Below, piece by piece: positions 47,668 through 55,238 of a stretch of DNA of 64,000 nt. Location of the stretch: positions 3,596,001 to 3,660,000 of the forward strand of contig NZ_LT629748.1 of assembly GCF_900105005.1 (NCBI RefSeq), written 5' to 3'. A model generated the notes under the pieces. That model saw only the letters and a program-made list of their open reading frames with translations. It did no database searches and was not told the DNA's origin. The DNA comes from Halopseudomonas litoralis. GTDB lineage: Bacteria; Pseudomonadota; Gammaproteobacteria; Pseudomonadales; Pseudomonadaceae. Each line of letters opens with the position of its first letter. Within the stretch, counting starts at the first letter, position 1. The position numbers were made by a program, and so were the translations under genes.

Positions 47668-48731
47668 TCTCCGAGCCGATGAAACAGATGGCCATTGCCT
47701 TGATTGACGAAGCGGTAGAAGCAGGTGCACGCAAGCACTTGGCCTGTGGGGTGCTCGGCCTGACCGATCGTACGCTGCGCCGCTGGCAACGCAGCGAGAC
47801 ACTGCTAGATCAGCGCAAAGGAGCTGTCCGAAAGGGCAGCGCCCATGCCCTGACCGCACAGGAGAAGGAGCAGATTCTCGCTGTGTGTAATAGCGCGGAA
47901 CATCAGAGCTTGCCTCCCAGCCAGATTGTTCCTCGGTTGGCTGACCACGGCATCTACATTGCCAGTGAGTCCAGCTTCTACCGGGTTCTGCGAGAGCATG
48001 AACAGGCGCATCGCCGTGGACGGACTGCCGCACCACGCACCCTGGAAAAGCCGCAAGCCTGGGTGGCTACGGCACCGAACCAGCTTTGGTCATGGGATAT
48101 CACGTTCCTGCCGACCGCTGTGAAGGGAGAGTTCTACCGTCTGTATCTGGTGATGGATATCTTCAGCCGTATGATCGTAGGTTGGGAGATCCACCACAAT
48201 GAGGCTTCAGCACATGCCTCGACTCTGATCAGCAAGGCCTGCCTACGTCATGGCATACGCCGCGATCAGCTGGTGCTGCATTCGGACAATGGCAGCCCGA
48301 TGAAAGGGGCCACCATGCTGGCAACACTGCAAAAACTGGGTGTGGTGCCCTCGTTCAGCCGTCCATCGGTGAGCAATGACAATCCGTATTCTGAAGCGAT
48401 GTTCAAGACCTTGAAATACAGTCCAGCCTATCCTGCTAAGCGCTTCGCGGACATCGACCAGGCCCGTGTCTGGGTGCAGCGCTTCGTGAGCTGGTATAAC
48501 ACCGAGCACCGTCATAGTGGTATCCGCTTCGTTACGCCGGAGCAGCGTCATGTCGGCCTTGACCGGGATATCCTGGTCAGCCGTACTGCTGTCTATGAAG
48601 CCGCGAAACAGGCCAATCCGGCTCGCTGGAGAACTCGCCCGACACGCAACTGGACACCTATCGATAGTGTCTGGCTTAACCCGGACAATCTGCATGAGGA
48701 GTTATTAGAAAAGGAAAGACGTGCCGCATGA
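47664..48731 (+). CDS. IS3-family transposase OrfB
   Basis: A 355-residue integrase-core transposase: LWSWDITFLPTAVKGEFYRLYLVMD (first Asp), LVLHSDNGSPMKG (second Asp), SVSNDNPYSEAMFKTLKY (Glu), and a C-terminal part ending 30 bp before the inverted repeat. Intact. Confidence 0.94.
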   Translation: MISEPMKQMAIALIDEAVEAGARKHLACGVLGLTDRTLRRWQRSETLLDQRKGAVRKGSAHALTAQEKEQILAVCNSAEHQSLPPSQIVPRLADHGIYIASESSFYRVLREHEQAHRRGRTAAPRTLEKPQAWVATAPNQLWSWDITFLPTAVKGEFYRLYLVMDIFSRMIVGWEIHHNEASAHASTLISKACLRHGIRRDQLVLHSDNGSPMKGATMLATLQKLGVVPSFSRPSVSNDNPYSEAMFKTLKYSPAYPAKRFADIDQARVWVQRFVSWYNTEHRHSGIRFVTPEQRHVGLDRDILVSRTAVYEAAKQANPARWRTRPTRNWTPIDSVWLNPDNLHEELLEKERRAA

Positions 48732-48761
48732 GTTACCGGACATCATTGTTGACAACTACCG

Positions 48762-49718
48762 GTAGCGTGTGAGGAAAAGCAGATCCTGATCTTCCGGGTT
48801 CGCCAGCATTTGGCGTTTCAATCGCCTTGTGCTCATCGAATAGGAAATAAGCGACTCAAGAAGCTCTTCTGGTATAGGTACAGAGCCAGAAGCGCTGAAT
48901 TTTGTTGAAACTGGCGGTCTAGCTCCGGGGCCAACTTCCAAACGCTTCCAGCCAACTTCTGGAACAGTAGTGGCATTGTGGAGTGTTTGAACCTTCAGAT
49001 CGGTAATGGAGCCAATACGCAACCCCGAAAAAAAGCCGAGTCGAAGCATTAAAGAAAGCTCTTCCGTTGCGTTGCAGTCTGCCAACACAAGTATTTCTTT
49101 CATCGCTGAAATAGATACTGGTAACAGGCCGTCTTCCAGCTGTATTGCCCCAGCTACCTTTCGATTCGGAATGGCGAGATCTGTACTGGCAACCTGCATC
49201 GTGTGTTCAAATCCGAACGGATTGGTAAGTTTTATCCCAACGAAACGTTGTTCCCACATTGGCCATTCCGGAGAAATAAGGCGGCGCACTTGCATCCATT
49301 TATAAAACCGGATCACTGCTGCCATTCTTTGTGATGCAGTGCTTGGGGCGAGATCACCACTATTCCTGGCTGCAACTAGAGCGCCCCGGAAACGGACAAG
49401 ACAGCGCTCGCTTTCACGCTCAGGAAAATGCCACCACTGGATTGACTCCGCTTCCAGCCACTTTGCATAGGCGAGCAAGTGAAACATATTGGATCGAACA
49501 GTTTTCAAATCGCGCTTGGAAGATGTCGCTTGATCCAGGGCCCAAAGATTAGCTTCTGCCCACGTTGAATTATCTTCCCAAACTATCTGGGGAAGATTTT
49601 TGATAGGTTTTCGTTTTAATGCTGACCACTGTAAAGAGCCATCTGAGATTTCAGCTCGACGAGGCTGGTAGTTGATTTTTTCAAGAGATGCCATTGACTC
49701 GTCCCTCCGACAACCCAA
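48762..49718 (-). pseudogene. Tyrosine recombinase (GmtY/TnpA-like), 5' part
   Basis: About 319 codons from 49718 (a better start may be the ATG at 49694, MASLEKINYQ). A core-binding domain (NMFHLLAYAKWLEAESIQWWHF) is followed by the start of the catalytic domain with Arg in MLRLGFFSGLRIGSITDLKV. It is cut at 48762 by the IS. First gene of the operon at the junction with the methyltransferase gene. Confidence 0.85.
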
Positions 49719-49816
49719 TGCGGTTAAGGAAGGAACCTTTTCTGAGCATGGATCGGCCTAATTTGTCACCATTAAACCATGTATGGTGTGTGATGAAAAG
49801 TGGGTATGTAACGTTT

Positions 49817-51013
49817 GCCACAGGCCGGATCGAGCACCCGCACATCGCATAAATGCTGATGAAAGGCGCGGACTTCGGCTACCGCGTCCTTGTGCTTGTT
49901 GCGTGCCTCAAAGGCCAGCGCGGCGACCTGCACTTCCTGCCATTCGGCGCGCAGCGGTTCGATTACCGTCGGCAGCACCAGGCGTTCAACATAGGCGCGG
50001 GGCGTGTAATGCGCGCCCAGTTTATGCCGTTCGCGCGGGTCGAGCGCGCGCTCCAGCAGGGTACCGAAAATAGCCGGCTCGACGTATCGCCAGTCCGCTT
50101 CGGCGGCGCTGAGCAGCAGCTCCATCTGATCCCGATCCAGGCTGATAGCCTGACTGTCGGCAAACAGGCCGCCGTTGAAGCGCAGCAGGGTGTTTTCCAG
50201 AATGGGTGAAAAGCCGCCACTGTTCATCGTCTGCCAGAGATTTTCCAGCATCGGTGCGAAGGTTTCGGGCTTGGCCTTGAGGCGCTGCAACAGCTCGGTG
50301 AAACCGCGCGCTGGCAGCAGGCCGACATCCTCGGCAAACATGGTGAACAGCGTGCGCATCAGAAAACTGGCGACCAGTTGCGGGGAGTGCCCGCCGGCTT
50401 CCAGGGATTTCGCCAATTTCGCCAGTTGATCGGCAATTTCGCGGGTGACCCGTGCCGAGCGCCGTGCGGGGTCGAGGCTGAGCGGGTCCTGCCAGACGGC
50501 GCGTAGGCGCTCTCGGATCGGCTCCTTGCCCAGGTCCTCCAACCGAATGCGGTGGCTGCGGGCATCCGGAAAGGGCGTGTAAGTGGCGCCGGAGCGGCTG
50601 AATTCCGCGTACAACTCAATATTGCGGCCAACATCCACCACCAGAATGAACGGCGGGCGGCCTTCGTCTGCGGGTAGCGCGCGGGCGTATTGATCGGCCT
50701 GGTTGTGCGCCCGGAGCATGGCTTTGTCCCAGCCGGAGCTGTCCAGCGTCTTGCCGGTCTGCTTGGCTTCCAGAACAAAACTGCCGCGTTTGTACAGGTC
50801 GATAAAGCCGTTGTTGCTTGAGCCGTCAGGCTGCTTGATGACGACGCGACGCTCGAATACATAGGCATTGTCGCGGGTGTCATCCCCCGCTGGTTCGGGC
50901 AGCGGCAGGTCGAGCAGGGCGCAAAGCTCGGTGAGGAACAGCTGGTAATTGGCGCGCTCGGTACCACCGGCGTTCTGCCAGCGGGCCAGAAAGGGTTCCA
51001 GACGATCCGTCAC
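49817..51013 (-). pseudogene. Class I DNA methyltransferase gene, truncated after motif I
   Basis: From a GTG at 51013 about 399 native codons encode the N-terminal part of a large type IIG-like DNA methyltransferase: a nuclease-like region ([34 protein letters not shown]), helical domain, [17 protein letters not shown], and the start of the SAM-binding motif VLDPACG. The next 14 codons (KRYIPTFHH...) are foreign, so the gene is cut exactly within DPACGSG. The catalytic NPPY region is missing. The recombinase operon lies on the other side. Confidence 0.85.
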
Positions 51014-51119
51014 GCGACTGCTCCTGTTCGGTTGGACTCAGGATTCTAACCAACCGAGGCGGTGGAGGACAGGTGTAACGGGGATATGGCGGTGCGCTGG
51101 TAGGATGGGGCTGCTCTGA

Positions 51120-51512
51120 TTATCTGAGCCAACCCATATATTTTCCTACGCCCCAAAGAATGAATATACCGACCCCGGGGATCAGTATCAGGTTGTATTG
51201 GAGGACGAGTAGGCGCTTGAGCTTGGGTGGAAAGTTTCTGATGTCGTCCGGGTCGGCTATGCCTTGTTTCAGATACCATGTGGGGGTTCTGACCACGCCG
51301 ATAATCTCAGCCAATAGTAGAAAACGACCTATTGGACCTTTACTGAAGTAAGACACCCTAAGCTGGATGGCCTGACAGTTGGGCAGGTGCCGGACCATAA
51401 CGTCCATTTTGGTGTGGGCGATGTAAAACCACATTACCAAAGCCAGGAAGGCCCAAGTAAAAATAGAGATTCCTATTACAAAATACGTGATTTCTGCGCT
51501 GCTACGAGTCAC
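51120..51512 (-). CDS. Membrane immunity-like protein, paralogue 3
   Basis: A 130-residue protein from a GTG that overlaps the stop of the decayed toxin upstream. Two to three hydrophobic segments (ITYFVIGISIFTWAFLALVMWFYI and the C-terminal QYNLILIPGVGIFILWGV). The middle part has the shared block YLKQGIADPDDIRNFPPKLKRLL. It is a close paralogue of 54852-55238 and of the broken gene 51687-53457. It probably protects the inner membrane against the linked effector. Confidence 0.68.
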   Translation of the reverse strand: MTRSSAEITYFVIGISIFTWAFLALVMWFYIAHTKMDVMVRHLPNCQAIQLRVSYFSKGPIGRFLLLAEIIGVVRTPTWYLKQGIADPDDIRNFPPKLKRLLVLQYNLILIPGVGIFILWGVGKYMGWLR

Positions 51513-51690
51513 TTGCTGGAAACCTCATACAATAGTTCGCCAGCCCCCCATTCCGAAGGACTCCCCGGCTGCCCCGCCAACCACAGACCCCGGGGGCGCT
51601 GCCGCAGATACTATAACTTCGCAGGTCAAGGCCCCAGCACTAACGCCTGCTTCTTTGGGTGCCAACGCACGTTGCCGGGCTTGTGGTTAT
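51513..51690 (-). pseudogene. C-terminal remnant of PAAR-type effector, paralogue 3
   Basis: Read leftward in two frames it gives GALTCEVIVSAAAPPGSVVGGAAGES followed, after a shift, by GELLYEVSSK and a stop. This is the glycine-rich end of the effectors at 53454 and 55235 (GELLYKATK). The stop overlaps the start of the immunity-like gene, as in the intact unit. Confidence 0.7.
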
Positions 51691-52029
51691 TCAATCCAGC
51701 CCAGATAGCACCCTGCTCCAAACAGGATGAACATTGCTATCAATAACAACAGGACAATGTTGTATTGTAAAAAAAGCAGCCGCTTCAGATTGGGTGGAAA
51801 GTTTTTCAAATCATTCGGATCAGCGTTGCCGTGTTTTAAATAGTAGTCAGCATTTCTCAGTATGCCGATAACCTCGCTGAGCAGAAGCAGTCGGCCTACA
51901 GGTCCCATACCAAATGTTGGCGCTCTGACCTGAACAGAGCGGCAGTTAGATAAATGTTTGAGGATGACATTCATTTTGGTATAAGCGGTGACAAGTAGAG
52001 CTGCTAACATCAAAAACATGAGAGCAAAT
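51687..52029 (-). pseudogene. Immunity-like membrane protein, paralogue 2, 3' part
   Basis: The frame contains LLVTAYTKMNVILKHLSNC and YLKHGNADPNDLKNFPPNLKRLLFLQYN, clearly paralogous to 54852-55238. The start is displaced by the IS256 copy at 52030. The 5' part is at 53406-53457. An internal ATG at 52019 could give 110 residues lacking the first membrane segment. Confidence 0.78.
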
Positions 52030-53405
52030 GGGACTGTCAGATTTTTTGTGTTCGGGCCGTTAATGGCCTGCCATCAGGTAGGCCCTCACTTACCAGGTCG
52101 GCCTGGTGAAGCGATCTTCGTATAGGATCGCGAACTGATTCATAGCGGCTTTCCAGTCATGTGCCGCGTTACCCCAGTTGGCAGTGATATTACGTAGCGC
52201 CAACCAGATCAACTTCGTCGCGGCCTCATCCGTTGGGAAGTGGCCCCGGGTTTTAATGATCTTACGCAACTGAGCGTTGATGCTTTCAATCGCATTGGTC
52301 GTATAGATCACCTTTCGTATGGCGGGCGGGAACACAAAGAACGGAATGACCCTATCCCACGCACGCCGCCAGGCTGCTGTGACCGTCGGGTACTGCTTAC
52401 CCCATGGCCCAGCTTCAAACGCGTCCAAAGCCTGCGCTGCGACCTCGGCGTTGAGCGCCTGATAGATGGGCTTGAGAGCTTTGGCCAGCTCTCTGCGCTT
52501 GTCCCAGCCTGCATAATCAAGGCTGTTGCGGATCAGATGTACAATGCAGGTCTGCAAGGTGGTATCCGGGAACACCGCACTCAGGGCTTCAGGTATGCCC
52601 TTCAGGCCGTCAGTCACGGCGATCAATATATCTTCTACGCCTCGGGTCTTCAGATCGTTGAACACCTTCATCCAGAATTTGGCGCCCTCCGTCGTTTCGA
52701 TCCAGATGCCCAGAATATCCCGTGTACCGTCCGGTAACACCCCAAGCGCTAGGTAAACGGCCTTATTGCGAACCAGGCCCTCGTCCCGAATTTTGACCCT
52801 CAAGGCATCGAAAAAGATGACCGGGTACATTGGCTCCAAGGGGCGTTGCTGCCAAGCGCTAATCTCTTCCAATACGGCATCGGTAACCGAACTGATGAAG
52901 TCATGAGAAACATCGGTTCCGTACTGCTCGGCCAGGAAGGCTCGGATTTCACGAACCGTCATGCCTCGGGCATACATGGCAATGATCTTGTCGTCAAAGC
53001 CGGTAAAGCGGCGCTCATGCTTGGGAATCAGGATCGGGGCAAAGCTGCCGTCGCGGTCTCGGGGGATGTCCAGACGCAGCGGGCCATCATCGGTGAGCAC
53101 TGTCTTGCCGCTCCGGCCGTTACGCTGGTTGCTCGCCCCCTCTGGGCGCTCAGCACCTTCAGGGTAGCCAAGGTGATGCCCTAGCTCGGCACCAAGGGCC
53201 CGCTCGATCAACGCCTTCTTGAACGCCATCGAGGCATCCTGAATGGCTTCAGCGCTCATCGGGCCATTGACGAACTGATCAATCAGCTCTTTGGGAATTG
53301 CTGGTAGGTCTCGCGGGGTTTCACGCCCCGGCTTCTTCTTGGTCGGCATACATGCATCCTCTGCTGCAACATGTTATGCCCAAACACAAAATTTATGACA
53401 CCCCC
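52030..53405 (-). mobile_element. IS256-family insertion sequence, copy 2
   Basis: 1376 bp, identical by reading to copy 1 and in the same orientation. The 8-bp duplication GAGCAAAT lies at 52022-52029 and 53406-53413. It splits immunity paralogue 2 after about 17 codons. Removing it with one repeat restores the frame (VVIFALMFLML). Confidence 0.95.
52090..53349 (-). CDS. IS256-family transposase, copy 2
   Basis: 419 residues, identical to the gene at 369-1628, with intact DDE residues. See that entry for motifs. It is the only gene in the element. Confidence 0.95.
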   Translation of the reverse strand: MPTKKKPGRETPRDLPAIPKELIDQFVNGPMSAEAIQDASMAFKKALIERALGAELGHHLGYPEGAERPEGASNQRNGRSGKTVLTDDGPLRLDIPRDRDGSFAPILIPKHERRFTGFDDKIIAMYARGMTVREIRAFLAEQYGTDVSHDFISSVTDAVLEEISAWQQRPLEPMYPVIFFDALRVKIRDEGLVRNKAVYLALGVLPDGTRDILGIWIETTEGAKFWMKVFNDLKTRGVEDILIAVTDGLKGIPEALSAVFPDTTLQTCIVHLIRNSLDYAGWDKRRELAKALKPIYQALNAEVAAQALDAFEAGPWGKQYPTVTAAWRRAWDRVIPFFVFPPAIRKVIYTTNAIESINAQLRKIIKTRGHFPTDEAATKLIWLALRNITANWGNAAHDWKAAMNQFAILYEDRFTRPTW

Positions 53406-53457
53406 GAGCAAATATAACAACACCCGCTACCATATACGTTATTTCAACAAGGGTCAT
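53406..53457 (-). pseudogene. Immunity-like membrane protein, paralogue 2, 5' part
   Basis: ATG at 53457 overlaps the TGA of the upstream effector gene, then reads TLVEITYMVAGVVIFA before the IS256 insertion. Together with 51687-52021 it gives about 128 residues, the same length as paralogue 1. Confidence 0.78.
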
Positions 53458-54248
53458 TTGGTAGCCTTATATAAGAGCTCTCCAGTGAGCTCCCCCGCAC
53501 GACCACCGACAGCCCCAGCGGCCACCGAGACCGTTCCTACAACCATAAGACCGCAAACGAGGCCGCCAACGCCGGCAGAACCTGCACCTATCGTCACGCA
53601 AACCGCTCCGGCCCTCGCCCCTTTGACTGCTATGCCTGCCAGTGAACCTGTTGCTGCCCCGCCAGCAAGCAGACCCCTCTCGGTAAATTTCATCTGCCGG
53701 CATTCATCTTCTCTGCCCACTCGGCAGGTTTCTGCGATGGCCATTTCCGAGGATACAATAGTCAATCCGGTGGCGAACCAAGCGCCACCCTTGATGTAAC
53801 GTGCGGCTCTGTTGATTCCGTCAATATGGCTGGCATAACCGGGAATTTCACCGGGTACGCCCGCCTGATTCCAATGATGAACCAAGCTGCGACTGGAAAT
53901 GCCAAGGGCGTGCTTGAGCTCTGGGTGATCCGGGATGCCGGCGCCCTTACGCACCAAGGGCAGCAAGCCGTTGTCGAGCTGTGCCATTAAAATTTTACGT
54001 TGATTGAAGAAGCTTTCGTGGCACAGGTGGCTATAGCGGGCATAGGAGCTTTGGTGCAGTTGTTCCAGATTCGCCAGTGTGTGACTGATGCTGTCCAAGT
54101 GTCGCCCGGCCATGAGCGTACCGATGGATAGACCAGCGCCGGAATAGCCGATAAAGGAGCCGAGAGTGTCGTAGTGTTCCAGCATGAATTGAGCTTCGTC
54201 ATCGCTGAGCTCTTGCAAGACCGCTTCTACCGTTCCGGCGGCCTCCAT
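53454..54248 (-). CDS. Effector C-terminal part (glycine-rich), detached from PAAR domain
   Basis: A 264-residue frame from an ATG overlapping the preceding PAAR stop (TGATG). It corresponds to residues of about 245 to 506 of the intact effector at 55235-56755: LMEAAGTVEAVLQELSDDEAQFMLEHYDTLGSFIGYSGAGLS, NQRKILMAQLDNGLLPLVRKGAGIPDHPELKHALGISSRSLVHHW, and a glycine-zipper-like tail (GGAATGSLAGIAVKGARAGAVCVTIGAGSAGVGGLVCGL). The tail suggests insertion into membranes. A deletion with frameshift has separated it from its PAAR domain, so secretion is doubtful. Confidence 0.65.
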   Translation of the reverse strand: MEAAGTVEAVLQELSDDEAQFMLEHYDTLGSFIGYSGAGLSIGTLMAGRHLDSISHTLANLEQLHQSSYARYSHLCHESFFNQRKILMAQLDNGLLPLVRKGAGIPDHPELKHALGISSRSLVHHWNQAGVPGEIPGYASHIDGINRAARYIKGGAWFATGLTIVSSEMAIAETCRVGREDECRQMKFTERGLLAGGAATGSLAGIAVKGARAGAVCVTIGAGSAGVGGLVCGLMVVGTVSVAAGAVGGRAGELTGELLYKATK

Positions 54249-54532
54249 CAGCTGGGCTTCTTCATAGTAAAACCGCCGACTGTATCCGGGCTGCCGGTAG
54301 TGATGCGACCACCATGTGAGGTTTCGCTACCTAGATAGGCGAGCGGTCGGCCATTGATGATGACTGTTGGAAAGCCTTGAGTGATGACCGCGCCACAGCC
54401 GGAGACATCGCCGACCCGGGCGGCACCGAAGCCATCGATAAGGGGGTCGCCGGAGGCCGAGGTGATAGCAGCGGTGCCATGACCCTTGATCGGGCATTGA
54501 TGCATATCGCCAAGACGGGCGGCTGGAATCAT
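54248..54532 (-). CDS. PAAR domain protein, truncated by deletion and frameshift
   Basis: 94 residues from an ATG after GGAGCG: MIPAARLGDMHQCPIKGHGT, GDPLIDGFGAARVGDVSGCGAVITQGFPTVIINGRPLAYLGSETSHGGRI. The pattern of PAAR repeats forms the sharp tip of the type VI secretion spike. It ends in GGFTMKKPS, where the intact relative continues for 150 residues more. The deletion joins PAAR to the effector C-terminal part in the wrong frame. Confidence 0.83.
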   Translation of the reverse strand: MIPAARLGDMHQCPIKGHGTAAITSASGDPLIDGFGAARVGDVSGCGAVITQGFPTVIINGRPLAYLGSETSHGGRITTGSPDTVGGFTMKKPS

Positions 54533-54851
54533 GGTTATCGCTCCTTGAAAGGTATCCGGCGGACAGTTCTACTGCAGAAGCGGTGGTGGGGGAATCGGTT
54601 GCGGTGGCGTCGTGCTCAGTATGTGATGAGCTTGGCATTCATATGCCGCAGAACTTTTGTCTGGGCTTGTTTTCAGAACACCGGAATCAACAGGGTTATC
54701 GAACGGGAACCGAATAGCCTCGGTCAGAAAAGGGTTCAGATGATCCGTCACACAGCTGCTGCTGTTCGGTCGGACTCAGGGTTCTAGCTAACCGGGGCGG
54801 TGCAGATGTAACGGGGATATGGCGGTGCACTGGTAGGATGGGCGGCTCTGG
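54533..54851. other. Mosaic intergenic segment made of gene fragments
   Basis: Contains a copy of the upstream region of the intact PAAR effector (54533-54660 resembles 56765-56890), a nine-codon scrap of the RES gene (AIRFPFDN at about 54702-54726) and a copy of the first codons and upstream region of the truncated methyltransferase gene (54727-54850 resembles 50990-51120). It is a patchwork from repeated recombination, with no gene of its own. Confidence 0.65.
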
Positions 54852-55238
54852 CTATTTCAGCCAGCCCATATACTTGCCTACGCTCCACAGAATAAACATG
54901 CCGATACCGGGGATGAGTATCAAGTTGTACTGGATGACGAGTAGGCGCTTGAGCTTGGGCGGGAAATTCTTGATGTCGTCCGGGTCGGCTATGCCTTGCT
55001 TCAAATACCATGCGGGGGTTCTGACCACGCCGATGATCTCGGATAACATCAAAAACCGACCTATCGGACCTTTGCCAAAATAAGGCACTCTGAACTGGAT
55101 CGCTTGGCAATTGGACAGGTGTCGAAGCATGACGTCCATCTTTGTATAAGCGATGTAGAACCACATTACCAAGGCTAAAAAAGCCCATGTTAAAACGACG
55201 AGATTCAAAACAGAGTATATAGTTGCAGCAACGCTCAT
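54852..55238 (-). CDS. Membrane immunity-like protein, paralogue 1
   Basis: A 128-residue protein whose ATG overlaps the effector stop (ATGA). Two or three membrane segments (VLNLVVLTWAFLALVMWFYIAY; YNLILIPGIGMFILWSVGKYMGW) flank a conserved cytoplasmic part (YFGKGPIGRFLMLSEIIGVVRTPAWYLKQGIADPDD). The coupling to the effector, the paralogues behind each effector copy and the membrane location support an immunity role. This function is inferred. Confidence 0.7.
   Translation of the reverse strand: MSVAATIYSVLNLVVLTWAFLALVMWFYIAYTKMDVMLRHLSNCQAIQFRVPYFGKGPIGRFLMLSEIIGVVRTPAWYLKQGIADPDDIKNFPPKLKRLLVIQYNLILIPGIGMFILWSVGKYMGWLK

Larger units (their letters stand above)
47113..48761 (+). mobile_element. 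IS3-family-like element in recombinase gene
   Basis: A 1649-bp element with related ends (CAATAGATGTCCGC near the left and CAATGATGTCCGG read inward from the right), flanked by GTAGC at 47108-47112 and 48762-48766. Exact removal restores LLFLTRYGNPYN across the junction, which proves the boundaries. It contains two overlapping genes. Confidence 0.88.
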
